Source: an uncultured Bacteroidales bacterium
GTDB taxonomy: Bacteria; Bacteroidota; Bacteroidia; Bacteroidales; UBA932
NCBI GenBank assembly: GCA_900316795.1
Contig: ONEF01000001.1
Span: 62,001 to 126,000, forward strand
Length of the DNA stretch: 64,000 bases
Direction: 5' to 3'
Part shown: one piece after another, positions 19,295 through 27,625 of the stretch
How the letters are laid out: the number at the start of each line of letters is the position of its first letter
Numbering within the stretch: position 1 is the first letter of the stretch
The notes under the pieces: generated by a model
The model's input: the letters and a program-made list of their open reading frames with translations, nothing else
Told to the model about the DNA's origin: nothing
Databases searched by the model: none
Made by a program: the position numbers and the translations under genes

Positions 19295-19308
19295 TTTATC
19301 GCGATAAA
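19295..19308. promoter_or_regulatory. Perfect 14-bp palindrome between thiL and sufB
   Basis: TTTATCGCGATAAA lies in the thiL leader and at the expected -33 region of sufB. A dimeric regulator bound here would affect both genes. The core ATCGCGAT recurs upstream of the S37 peptidase gene. Confidence 0.4.
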
Positions 19309-19315
19309 GATAGTG

Positions 19316-19323
19316 CAAATTTA
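19316..19323 (-). promoter_or_regulatory. -7 box of thiL
   Basis: Reads TAAATTTG on the minus strand, 31 bp upstream of the thiL ATG. Confidence 0.55.
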
Positions 19324-19328
19324 TTTAT

Positions 19329-19336
19329 TATATTTG
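19329..19336 (+). promoter_or_regulatory. -7 box of the suf operon
   Basis: Reads TATATTTG, ending only 6 bp before the sufB ATG, so the predicted mRNA has a leader of about 0-3 bases. Confidence 0.6.
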
Positions 19337-19342
19337 CCCGAT

Positions 19343-20776
19343 ATGAGCAATCAGAGGGAAATTCTGGAAGCAGTTGCTTCCTCCGAATATAAAGAGGGTT
19401 TTGTCACCGATGTGGAGCAGGAGTTTGCCCCCAAGGGGCTTACTGAAGACATCATCCGCCATATCTCCCTTAAGAAGGGTGAGCCGGAGTGGATGCTGGA
19501 GTTCCGTCTCAAGGCCTTCCGCAAGTGGCAGACCATGGAAACTCCTTCCTGGGGGCACATCAACCTTCCAAAGATCAATTACCAGGATATAATCTACTTT
19601 GCAGCTCCAAAGAAAAAGAAGGCAGATTCCCTGGATCCGGAACTTGAGGAGACTTTCGAGAAGCTGGGCATTCCGCTCAAAGAGAGGAACATGCTGGGCG
19701 GAGTTGCGGTGGACGCCGTGTTTGATTCCGTATCCGTAAAGACCACATTCAGGGAGAAGCTGGCGGAAAAAGGCATCATCTTCTGCTCTTTCTCCGAGGC
19801 GGTCAGGGATTATCCGGATCTGGTCAAGAAATATCTGGCAAGCGTGGTTCCTGTGGGGGACAATTATTTCTCCGCCCTCAACTCCGCGGTATTCTCAGAC
19901 GGCTCCTTCTGCTACATACCCAAGAACACCAGGTGCCCGATGGAACTTTCCAGCTACTTCCGCATAAACGCCTCCGGTACAGGCCAGTTTGAGAGGACTC
20001 TCATTGTAGCTGACGAAGGCTCTTATGTAAGCTATCTGGAAGGATGCACGGCTCCCCAGAGAGACGAGAGCCAGCTTCATGCGGCCGTGGTGGAGATAGT
20101 TGTAAAGCAGGACGCGGAAGTCAAGTATTCCACTGTCCAGAACTGGTATCCCGGAAACAAGCAGGGAGAAGGCGGCATCTACAACCTCGTAACCAAAAGA
20201 GGTATTTGCGAAGGCTCCAACTCCAAGCTGTTCTGGGCGCAGGTGGAAACCGGTTCAGCCATAACCTGGAAATACCCGAGCACCATACTCAAAGGAGACA
20301 ATTCGGTCAGCGAGTTTTACAGCGTTGCCGTGACAAACAATTACCAGCAGGCAGATACCGGAACCAAGATGATCCATATCGGGAAGAACACCAGAAGCCG
20401 CATCGTGAGCAAGGGCATTTCAGCCGGATGCAGCGAGAACAGCTACAGAGGTATGGTAAAAGTCCTTCCCGGAGCTGTAGGTGCGAGGAACCATTCCCAG
20501 TGCGACAGCCTCCTGCTCGGTTCACGCTGCGGAGCCCACACCTTCCCTCATATAGAGAGCGCCAATCCTTCAGCTATAATAGAACACGAGGCCACAACTT
20601 CCAAAATCGGCGAAGACCAGCTGTTCTATTGCCAGCAACGGGGTATTACCCAGGAAGATGCGGTTGGCCTTATAGTAAACGGCTATGCCCGTGACGTGTT
20701 GAACAAACTTCCTATGGAATTTGCCGTAGAGGCCCAGAAACTGCTTCAGGTTTCTTTGGAGGGAAGCATAGGATAA
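19343..20776 (+). CDS. sufB: Fe-S cluster assembly scaffold SufB
   Basis: Forms the SufBC2D scaffold that builds iron-sulfur clusters. The 477-residue protein starts [10 protein letters not shown] and carries family blocks [51 protein letters not shown], and the C-terminal [20 protein letters not shown] followed by [16 protein letters not shown]. The ATG at 19343 is chosen because the longer frame from 19148 runs back through thiL and the promoter. It heads a tight unit sufB-pnuC-sufC-sufD-ugd. No sufS or sufE cysteine desulfurase gene lies in the window. Confidence 0.95.
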   Translation: MSNQREILEAVASSEYKEGFVTDVEQEFAPKGLTEDIIRHISLKKGEPEWMLEFRLKAFRKWQTMETPSWGHINLPKINYQDIIYFAAPKKKKADSLDPELEETFEKLGIPLKERNMLGGVAVDAVFDSVSVKTTFREKLAEKGIIFCSFSEAVRDYPDLVKKYLASVVPVGDNYFSALNSAVFSDGSFCYIPKNTRCPMELSSYFRINASGTGQFERTLIVADEGSYVSYLEGCTAPQRDESQLHAAVVEIVVKQDAEVKYSTVQNWYPGNKQGEGGIYNLVTKRGICEGSNSKLFWAQVETGSAITWKYPSTILKGDNSVSEFYSVAVTNNYQQADTGTKMIHIGKNTRSRIVSKGISAGCSENSYRGMVKVLPGAVGARNHSQCDSLLLGSRCGAHTFPHIESANPSAIIEHEATTSKIGEDQLFYCQQRGITQEDAVGLIVNGYARDVLNKLPMEFAVEAQKLLQVSLEGSIG

Positions 20777-20789
20777 AAATTGACAAGTT

Positions 20790-21521
20790 ATGATTGAAGA
20801 ATACATCCAGACATTTGCTAACTGGTTCAGCATGGACAATGTGCTGTTCGAGTTCTTGGGGCAGAAGGTCAGCCTCTTGGAGTGTCTTTCAACTTTTACC
20901 GGACTTTTATGTGTTTTCCTGGCTGTCAGGGCAAAGGTTGCCAACTTTTGGATAGGCTACATCTATAATGTTTTCTTGTTTGTGATGTTTTATCAGCTGA
21001 GGCTCTACTCAAGCATGATACTTCAGCCTATATCACTTGGAATCAACTTTTTCGGCCATTACCGCTGGACCCACCCAAAAGAAAATGAGAAAGACGGCAA
21101 ATCCCGTCTGAAGGTAACGGTATTCAACAACGGAGAGAGGGCTGTCGTCCTGGCCGTTATCCTGATATTCACTTTCGTGTGGGGCTACATGCTTTCAAGG
21201 ATAGACTTCTGGTTCCCTTCCGTGTTCACGCAGAAAGCCTCCCAGCCGTACTTTGACGCCTTTATCCTGGGAGTCATACTTATGGCCCAATACCTTTCTG
21301 CACAGAAAAAACTGGACTGCTGGGCATGTTGGCTGGTTGCCAACTTCAGCAATATAATTCTCCTGAACCGAAACGGATTGGGCATAATGCCATTAGTATA
21401 TGCCGCCTATATCCTGCTTGCCATAGGAGGATTTCTTGCTTGGCTTAAAATGTACAAGAAACAGCATTATCTCGATTTGAGAAAGAAAATCGAGGAAAAA
21501 TGGGCTGCTGAAAAACGATGA
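20790..21521 (+). CDS. pnuC: PnuC-family vitamin transporter (nicotinamide riboside or thiamine)
   Basis: A 243-residue inner-membrane protein with about seven membrane helices (for example LECLSTFTGLLCVFLAV, AVVLAVILIFTFVWGY, VYAAYILLAIGGFLAWL). Family-typical polar positions include NFWIGYIYN, RLYSSMILQPISLGINFFGHYRW and the late CWACWLVANFSNIILL. PnuC proteins move nicotinamide riboside by facilitated diffusion; the PnuT subgroup moves thiamine. The thiL gene next to this operon makes thiamine possible, but substrate cannot be decided by eye. It begins 13 bp after sufB and stops 1 bp before sufC, splitting the suf genes, which is unusual. Confidence 0.85.
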   Translation: MIEEYIQTFANWFSMDNVLFEFLGQKVSLLECLSTFTGLLCVFLAVRAKVANFWIGYIYNVFLFVMFYQLRLYSSMILQPISLGINFFGHYRWTHPKENEKDGKSRLKVTVFNNGERAVVLAVILIFTFVWGYMLSRIDFWFPSVFTQKASQPYFDAFILGVILMAQYLSAQKKLDCWACWLVANFSNIILLNRNGLGIMPLVYAAYILLAIGGFLAWLKMYKKQHYLDLRKKIEEKWAAEKR

Positions 21522-21522
21522 T

Positions 21523-22272
21523 ATGATGGACAATTTGCTTGAAATAAAAAATCTCCACGCCCGTATCGGTGACAAGGAAATACTGAAAGGCATAGACCTG
21601 GTCATCAAGCCGGGCGAGGTGCACGCCATAATGGGCCGTAACGGAAGCGGCAAAAGCACCCTTTCCGCCGTTTTGGCCGGAAATTCAAACTATGAGGTGA
21701 CAGAAGGCAGCGTAAGATATATGGGAGAAGATCTTCTCAAGATGAGTCCAGAGGAGAGAAGTTGGGCTGGCGTTTTTCTGGGATTCCAGTATCCGGTTGA
21801 GATTCCGGGAGTTACAAATGTCAACTTCATGCGTACGGCAATCAACGAGCACCGCAAGCACAAGAACCTTCCTCCTCTTTCCGCTGCGGAATACCTGAAA
21901 CTGATGAGGGAGAAGATGGCCTATGTTGAGATGGACCCGTCTTTCTCTTCAAGAGGTGTGAACGTGGGATTCTCAGGGGGAGAAAAAAAGCGCAACGAGA
22001 TATTCCAGATGGCTATGCTTTCCCCTTCTCTTGCAATTCTCGACGAGACGGACAGCGGACTTGACGTTGACGCTTTGAGGATAGTGGCCAACGGTGTGAA
22101 CCGGCTTAAGACAAAGGACAATGCATTTGTGGTGATTACACATTACCAGAGACTTCTGGACTATATAGTTCCGGATGTGGTGCACGTCCTCTACAAAGGC
22201 CGTATAGTGAAGACCGCAGGAAAGGAACTGGCTGCAGAGGTTGAGGCTCACGGCTACGAAGAATTTGAATAG
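21523..22272 (+). CDS. sufC: Fe-S assembly ATPase SufC
   Basis: ABC-type ATPase of the SufBCD scaffold, cytoplasmic. 249 residues with Walker A GRNGSGKST (about residues 39-47), Q-loop LGFQYPVEIPGV, signature FSGGEKKRNEIFQ, Walker B LAILDETDSGLD and the H-loop VITHYQRLL. The start is ATG 21523, with a second ATG directly after it. It begins 1 bp after the pnuC stop and ends 5 bp before sufD, so translation is probably coupled. Confidence 0.96.
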   Translation: MMDNLLEIKNLHARIGDKEILKGIDLVIKPGEVHAIMGRNGSGKSTLSAVLAGNSNYEVTEGSVRYMGEDLLKMSPEERSWAGVFLGFQYPVEIPGVTNVNFMRTAINEHRKHKNLPPLSAAEYLKLMREKMAYVEMDPSFSSRGVNVGFSGGEKKRNEIFQMAMLSPSLAILDETDSGLDVDALRIVANGVNRLKTKDNAFVVITHYQRLLDYIVPDVVHVLYKGRIVKTAGKELAAEVEAHGYEEFE

Positions 22273-22277
22273 CGGCG

Positions 22278-23357
22278 ATGGAAGGAATCAAGTACATACC
22301 TAAAAGCCAGCTTTTTGACTGCAGCGTGGAGCTTTCGTCCTCCCGCAAGTTTTTTGTCTGGGACGGTGTACCTGAGCACCCTCTCTTATCAGAGGAGACG
22401 GGGGTGCTGGACGTGGCCGCCAGCTTTGACGTTTCTTCAAGGATGGAAAGGCTTTCCTATTCTCCGTCTTTGGAAAACATCCCGCCAAAAGCCGTGGTCA
22501 TTCGTCCGGAGGAAAAGGAGCTTACCCAGGTTATCTTTGTCAGAAGCACTTCCGCCCCGCTGAAAAGCAGGGTAAGGATAGAGTGCTCCAAAGCAGGCAA
22601 TTATGAAGTTCTGCTTTGTTCCCATACAGCCGGTGGAGACAGATTCTACACAGAAGAGGTTGTGGAGGTGAACTTGTGCAAAGGAGCTAGACTGGATCTG
22701 GTTATAATGCAGAACGAGAACTCGCTTTCCCGCCACAGCTCAGACTTCAGGCTGAAGATAGAGGAAGGAGCCCTGCTGAAGATGAACACGATAACCCTGC
22801 ACGCCGGCAACATATCCAACAACCTCCACGCGCTCTTGTGCGGGAAAAAGTCTGAGTGTCGGCTGAACGGTTTGTATCTTGCCGATGGCGAGCAGGTCAT
22901 AGATACTGATGTAACTCTTGTCCATCAGGCTGAAGAGTGTGTAAGCCGGCAGCTTTTCAAGGGAATCCTGTCCGGCAATTCAAGGTCCAGGTTCACAGGA
23001 GAGGTGGTTGTGTGCCCATCGGCCCAGAAGACAGAAGCCTATCAGGCAAACAACAACCTGTTGACCTCAGAGTCCGCCAGGGCGTCTTCTGACCCCCATC
23101 TGGTAATTTATGCAGACGATGTGAAATGTTCCCACGGATCCACAGCCGGAACCATCGGTGACGAAGAGCTTTTCTATATGAGATCCAGGGGAATAAGTGA
23201 GTCTGAGGCGAGGATTCTGCAGCAGCAGGCTTTTGCCGGCGCCGTCCTTGAGACCATTTCAAGAACTGAACTCAGAGACAGGCTTTCCCGTCTTGTGGAA
23301 CGCAGGCTGAGGGGTGAAGATACCGTATGCGCCGGATGCGACAAGAGGTGCTGTTAG
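22278..23357 (+). CDS. sufD: Fe-S assembly protein SufD with Cys-rich tail
   Basis: Partner of SufB in the scaffold. The 359-residue protein has a poorly conserved N-terminus and the typical SufD C-terminal block: GILSGNSRSRFTGEVVV, QTEAYQANNNLL-like text (KTEAYQANNNLLTSES), YADDVKCSHGSTAG and DEELFYMRSRGIS. It ends in an unusual tail, CAGCDKRCC, with four Cys in nine residues that could bind metal or form disulfides. ugd follows 27 bp downstream. Confidence 0.93.
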   Translation: MEGIKYIPKSQLFDCSVELSSSRKFFVWDGVPEHPLLSEETGVLDVAASFDVSSRMERLSYSPSLENIPPKAVVIRPEEKELTQVIFVRSTSAPLKSRVRIECSKAGNYEVLLCSHTAGGDRFYTEEVVEVNLCKGARLDLVIMQNENSLSRHSSDFRLKIEEGALLKMNTITLHAGNISNNLHALLCGKKSECRLNGLYLADGEQVIDTDVTLVHQAEECVSRQLFKGILSGNSRSRFTGEVVVCPSAQKTEAYQANNNLLTSESARASSDPHLVIYADDVKCSHGSTAGTIGDEELFYMRSRGISESEARILQQQAFAGAVLETISRTELRDRLSRLVERRLRGEDTVCAGCDKRCC

Positions 23358-23384
23358 GAATAAATCAGAAATCAAATCATAATC

Positions 23385-24698
23385 ATGAATGTAGGTATAG
23401 TAGGAACAGGATATGTAGGGCTGGTTACCGGAGCCTGTTTTGCGGAAATGGGTATGAATGTAACCTGCATAGACATAGACGCAAAAAAAATAGACAGGCT
23501 CAAAAACGGGGAGATTCCTATCTATGAACCTGGCTTGAAGGAACTTGTAGGGAAAAACTCCAAGAAAGGACGTCTTCATTTTGCAACCGACCTGGCATCT
23601 GTTCTGGACAGCCTGAATGTAGTCTTTGTTGCTGTGGGAACCCCTCCGGGAGAAGACGGCAGCGCCGATCTGAGCCATGTGCTGGATGTGGCATCCCAAT
23701 TTGGACGCAACATCAAGAAGTACACGCTTCTGGTTATAAAGAGCACTGTACCCGTGGGAACCAGCAAGAAAGTGCGGCAGAGGGTAGAGCAGGAGCTTGA
23801 AGCAAGAGGCTCAAAAGTTGAATTCGACGTGGCTTCCAATCCTGAGTTCTTGAAAGAAGGAGCCGCCATAAAGGACTTCATGTCACCGGACAGGGTAGTG
23901 GTCGGCGTTTCCTCGGACAAGGCCCGTCACATCATGGAAAAGATCTACAAACCGTTCCAGATGTCAAATTACAGGATAATCTTCATGGACATAATGAGCG
24001 CCGAAATGACAAAGTACGCGTCCAACTCCATGCTTGCTACAAGAATCAGCTTCATGAACGAGATAGCCCGCCTGTGCGAAATCACCGGAGCGGACGTCCA
24101 GCAGGTAAGAGCCGGAATGGCGGCAGACACCAGAATAGGGAACAAGTTCCTTTATCCCGGCTGCGGTTACGGCGGAAGCTGCTTTCCAAAGGATGTGAAG
24201 GCTCTTATAAGGACAGGAGCTGAAAACGGATACAAGATGAAGATCATAAGCGCCGTAGAGGAAGTCAACGAAGACCAGAAGAAAGTTGTATTCCGGAAGC
24301 TCAAGACAGCTCTCGGCGATTTGAAAGGCAAGACGATAGCTCTTTGGGGCCTTTCTTTCAAACCGGAAACGGATGACATGAGAGAAGCTCCTTCCGTAGT
24401 CATAGCCACCCTTCTTCTCGAAGCGGGGGCCGCTGTCAAGGTCTATGACCCGGTGGCAATGGATGAATGCCGCAACCGTTATCTCGGAGACAAGGTTGTC
24501 TATGCCAAAGACATCTACGACTGTGTCCTGGATGCAGACGCCGTTGCTCTTGTCACCGAGTGGAAAGAGTTCAGGGTCCCGTCCTGGGATGCCGTCCACA
24601 AGGCTATGAAAGGTAATGTGGTTGTAGATGGAAGGGACATCTATACACCATCTGAAGTCCAGTCATTCGGGTTTGATTATTACAGCATCGGAAGATAG
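23385..24698 (+). CDS. ugd: UDP-glucose 6-dehydrogenase
   Basis: Oxidises UDP-glucose to UDP-glucuronate with two NAD, supplying precursors for surface glycans. 437 residues: Rossmann start GIVGTGYVGLVTGACFAEMG, ATP-independent NDP-sugar DH motifs YEPGL and VGTP, NPEFLKEGAAIKDFMSPDRVV, catalytic Cys266 in GYGGSCFPKDVKAL, and C-terminal WGLSFKPETDDMREAPS. It sits at the end of the suf unit and directly before the polysaccharide locus, with a strong terminator 24 bp after its stop. UDP-GlcNAc dehydrogenase activity is a less likely alternative. Confidence 0.92.
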   Translation: MNVGIVGTGYVGLVTGACFAEMGMNVTCIDIDAKKIDRLKNGEIPIYEPGLKELVGKNSKKGRLHFATDLASVLDSLNVVFVAVGTPPGEDGSADLSHVLDVASQFGRNIKKYTLLVIKSTVPVGTSKKVRQRVEQELEARGSKVEFDVASNPEFLKEGAAIKDFMSPDRVVVGVSSDKARHIMEKIYKPFQMSNYRIIFMDIMSAEMTKYASNSMLATRISFMNEIARLCEITGADVQQVRAGMAADTRIGNKFLYPGCGYGGSCFPKDVKALIRTGAENGYKMKIISAVEEVNEDQKKVVFRKLKTALGDLKGKTIALWGLSFKPETDDMREAPSVVIATLLLEAGAAVKVYDPVAMDECRNRYLGDKVVYAKDIYDCVLDADAVALVTEWKEFRVPSWDAVHKAMKGNVVVDGRDIYTPSEVQSFGFDYYSIGR

Positions 24699-24721
24699 CC
24701 GTTTCAGAAGCTTTGCAACAT

Positions 24722-24752
24722 AAAAAGCCGCCCCTTTTGAGAGCGGCTTTTT
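24722..24752 (+). terminator. Bidirectional terminator after ugd
   Basis: A perfect 10-bp stem (AAAAAGCCGC against GCGGCTTTTT) with an 11-base loop and T/A runs on both sides. It separates the suf-ugd unit from the polysaccharide locus. Confidence 0.92.
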
Positions 24753-24804
24753 AAATACTAAAACCTAAACCTACACTATTAAGATGCTTATGGTCCAAAA
24801 TTCG

Positions 24805-24835
24805 TTGCACCGAGGGTAAAAAATTGTTAAATTTG
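24805..24835 (+). promoter_or_regulatory. Promoter of the first polysaccharide operon
   Basis: -7 box TAAATTTG at 24828-24835 with TTGC at 24805-24808, 19 bp upstream. It precedes the wzx ATG by 25 bp. No inverted repeats that would mark an invertible promoter flank it. Confidence 0.65.
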
Positions 24836-24860
24836 ATTGCCAAGACACATATCGCTCATA

Positions 24861-26411
24861 ATGTTGAACATATCCAATAACCGAACCATTGCCAAAAACT
24901 CCATAATGCTTTATGTGAGAACTTTTTTCATTATGGCTATTGGATTCTACACCTCCCGGGTGGTACTGGGCAAGTTGGGACAGGAAGATTATGCAATTTA
25001 CAATCTTGTCGGTGGAATTGTTGCCATAATAGCGTTTCTTAATTCGGCGATGTATGGTGCCACCTCCCGTTTCCTTACAGTTGCCCTGGGAAAGGGAGAC
25101 CCAGATTATCTGAAGAAGACCTTTGACTCTGCCATTGTGGTCCACTTTTGGATGGCGGTGGCTGTTTTTGTGATAGGTGAAACGGCTGGACTCTGGTTTG
25201 TCAACAGCAAGCTTATAATACCGGAGAACAGGATGTTGGCCGCCAACGTGGTTTATCAGACAGTTCTATTGACGCTACTCCTGAACATAATGCAGGTTCC
25301 TTTCGTCTCCTCCATCATATCTCACGAGAAGATGAGTATCTATGCCTATGTGGATATAATCAACTTTACCTTGAAGCTGGTTATAGTTTTCATAATGGCC
25401 GCTATGCCTTACGACCACTTGATATCTTTCAGTCTCCTTATGCTCGGCGTGGCGTTGGTGGTATTTCTGATATATTATGTTTATACATTCAGAAAGTTTG
25501 GAGAATGCCGTTTCAGAGGAAGACACGAGAAAGTTATCTGCCGTCAACTCACTTCTTTCTTTGGCTTCAACATGATTGGCAACTTCGGGGCGATTTTCAA
25601 TATGCAGGCCATAAACATCTTGATAAACAGGTTCTTTGACATACTATACAATGCGGCTACCGGAATTGCGACCACAGTGTCCAATATGGTCAACGCCTTG
25701 ACCGGGAACATGTTGGTAGCCTTCACACCTCCGATAACAAAGTCAGTCGCATCAGACGACAAAGAAAGAATGGCGTCTCTGACAAAACTCGGAATGGTGA
25801 TGAGTCTTTTTTTCTTTGCCCTGTTCGGAATACCGGTGGTGGTGGAGACTGAAACGGTAATGGCTGTCTGGCTTGGGAAAGGGATGGTTCCTCCGATGAG
25901 CGAAGTGTTCTGCCGCCTGATAATAGCCGGTATGTTGTTTGAGACAATAAGGAGAATCGCGATAATAAGCATCCACGCCTGCGGAAGACTGAAAGCTGTG
26001 AGCCTCTGCATTGGAACGGTACTTACCGTCAATCCTTTCATCGTATGGCTTGTTTTTCGTCACTATCCCTACGCCCCGATGGCCTACGTCTGTACAATTG
26101 CCGCAAATGCACTTCTTGCGGCGGTGTCTATATTCATGATAAAGCGGTATTTCAAATGGTTTAATCCTTGGTTTCTGCTATGGATTGTGGCAAAGATGTT
26201 GGTTGTGATTGCAGTTACCTTGGTTACAACATTTTGGATCAGCACTCTTTTACCGCCGTCTTTGTGGAGGATTTTGCTGTCGGCGGTTTGTTCCACCGTG
26301 ACGCTCTCAGTTTTGACATACATTTTCTGCCTGACAAAAGCTAACAGGCGTATGGTAGTGGACTATATTGCAGGAAAGATTAAATTTGTGCCAAAGAAAG
26401 GGATAAGATGA
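24861..26411 (+). CDS. wzx: Wzx-like lipid-linked oligosaccharide flippase
   Basis: A 516-residue membrane protein of the MATE/oligosaccharide-flippase superfamily that would move undecaprenyl-linked repeat units across the inner membrane. About twelve to fourteen helices are visible (MLYVRTFFIMAIGFYTS, DYAIYNLVGGIVAIIAFL, LGMVMSLFFFALFGIPVVV). The early VVLGKLGQEDYAIYNLVGG and the SRFLTVALGKG loop are typical of Bacteroides flippases. ATG 24861 is chosen because the longer frame starts in the -7 box. The next gene starts 3 bp before its stop, so translation is coupled. Confidence 0.9.
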   Translation: MLNISNNRTIAKNSIMLYVRTFFIMAIGFYTSRVVLGKLGQEDYAIYNLVGGIVAIIAFLNSAMYGATSRFLTVALGKGDPDYLKKTFDSAIVVHFWMAVAVFVIGETAGLWFVNSKLIIPENRMLAANVVYQTVLLTLLLNIMQVPFVSSIISHEKMSIYAYVDIINFTLKLVIVFIMAAMPYDHLISFSLLMLGVALVVFLIYYVYTFRKFGECRFRGRHEKVICRQLTSFFGFNMIGNFGAIFNMQAINILINRFFDILYNAATGIATTVSNMVNALTGNMLVAFTPPITKSVASDDKERMASLTKLGMVMSLFFFALFGIPVVVETETVMAVWLGKGMVPPMSEVFCRLIIAGMLFETIRRIAIISIHACGRLKAVSLCIGTVLTVNPFIVWLVFRHYPYAPMAYVCTIAANALLAAVSIFMIKRYFKWFNPWFLLWIVAKMLVVIAVTLVTTFWISTLLPPSLWRILLSAVCSTVTLSVLTYIFCLTKANRRMVVDYIAGKIKFVPKKGIR

Positions 26412-27619
26412 AGAAGAGGATTTTCATAGCCATTCATTACCTTGAAATAGGCGGTGCGGAGACCAGCCTTATAGGCCTTCTTCAAAGCATAGACTATTCC
26501 AGATATGAAGTAGATCTTTTCCTGTACAGCCATAGGGGAGAGCTTATGGAGTTCGTGCCTTCTCAAGTGAATCTTCTGCCGGAAGACGGGACATACGCAC
26601 ACTATGAGGAACCTCTTGTCAAGACAATGGTTCACGGATATTTTTCTCTGGCGGCAAGACGCCTGTGGGCCAAGGTAAAATTCCGCTCCTATGTCCGCTC
26701 CCATCCAGGCTGTGGATCATATCCCCTTCACCACATTTTGGCGGAATGTGTTTTGCCGACAATGCCGTCGCTGAGAAAATACGGGAAATATGATCTTGCA
26801 ATAAGTTTCCTCCAGCCCCATAATTTTGTGCTGGAAAAAGTTGATGCCGCCAAAAAGATATGCTGGATCCATACAGATTATTCCAGCATCAGCGCAGTCC
26901 ACCAGGATGAAGGGAGGATATGGGGAGGGTATGACCACATAGTTTCCATATCTGATGCCGTTTCTGAGAGTTTTGTCAAGGTGTTCCCGGCTTTGAAAAA
27001 AAAGCTGATACTTGTTCACAATATGTTGTCAGCTGAATTTGTAAAGAGCCGGAGTGAAGCCCTCTCACAGGAAGAGGTGGAGAAGGAGATGCCGAAAGAG
27101 GAGGGGGTTGTTAACCTTTTGAGCGTAGGCCGTTTCTGTGAGGCCAAGAACTATGACAATGTGCCGGACATCTGCCGCAGGATTGTGGAAGGAGGTACCC
27201 GCGTACGGTGGTATCTGATAGGCTATGGCTCTGACGAGAGTCTTATCCGTCAGAAAATCAGAGAGTCCGGAATGGAAGAAAACGTTATCATCCTCGGCAA
27301 GAAGTCCAATCCTTATCCGTATATGAAAGCGTGTGACGTTTATGTCCAGCCATCCAGGTATGAGGGTAATTCAGTTACCGTCCGCGAGGCCCAGATACTA
27401 GGACGCAGCGTTGTTATAACGGATTATTCCACTGCGCGTTCACAGGTGGAGGACGGTGTTGACGGAATTATCGTACCTTTGGAAAACAAAGCCTGCGCGG
27501 AAGGCCTGAGAGCTTTTCTTTCCAACATAGAAAAAATAAAAGAAACAGAAAGGAACCTTTCCAGGCGAGATTACACAAACTGCCGGGAGGCTGGGTTTCT
27601 GGATAACATTTTGAGATAG
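26408..27619 (+). CDS. Glycosyltransferase family 4
   Basis: A 403-residue GT-B glycosyltransferase. The N-terminal Rossmann half opens IAIHYLEIGGAETSLIGLLQSI. The donor half contains LLSVGRFCEAKNYDNVPDICRR, a VIILGKKSNPYPYMKACDVYVQPSRYEGNS block and the terminal EAQILGRSVVITDY, where Glu of the EX7E-like motif is replaced in part. Sugar specificity cannot be read. It overlaps wzx by 4 bp and is followed 6 bp later by the polymerase gene. Confidence 0.88.
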   Translation: MKKRIFIAIHYLEIGGAETSLIGLLQSIDYSRYEVDLFLYSHRGELMEFVPSQVNLLPEDGTYAHYEEPLVKTMVHGYFSLAARRLWAKVKFRSYVRSHPGCGSYPLHHILAECVLPTMPSLRKYGKYDLAISFLQPHNFVLEKVDAAKKICWIHTDYSSISAVHQDEGRIWGGYDHIVSISDAVSESFVKVFPALKKKLILVHNMLSAEFVKSRSEALSQEEVEKEMPKEEGVVNLLSVGRFCEAKNYDNVPDICRRIVEGGTRVRWYLIGYGSDESLIRQKIRESGMEENVIILGKKSNPYPYMKACDVYVQPSRYEGNSVTVREAQILGRSVVITDYSTARSQVEDGVDGIIVPLENKACAEGLRAFLSNIEKIKETERNLSRRDYTNCREAGFLDNILR

Positions 27620-27625
27620 ATAAAC

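Noticed and set aside
19148-19342. An N-terminal extension of SufB
   Set aside because: It runs through the thiL coding region and both promoters; the ATG at 19343 matches the family start.
24753-24860. Possible invertible promoter with UpxY/UpxZ-type control before the polysaccharide locus
   Set aside because: No flanking inverted repeats and no UpxY or UpxZ gene at the start of the locus; an ordinary promoter explains the region.
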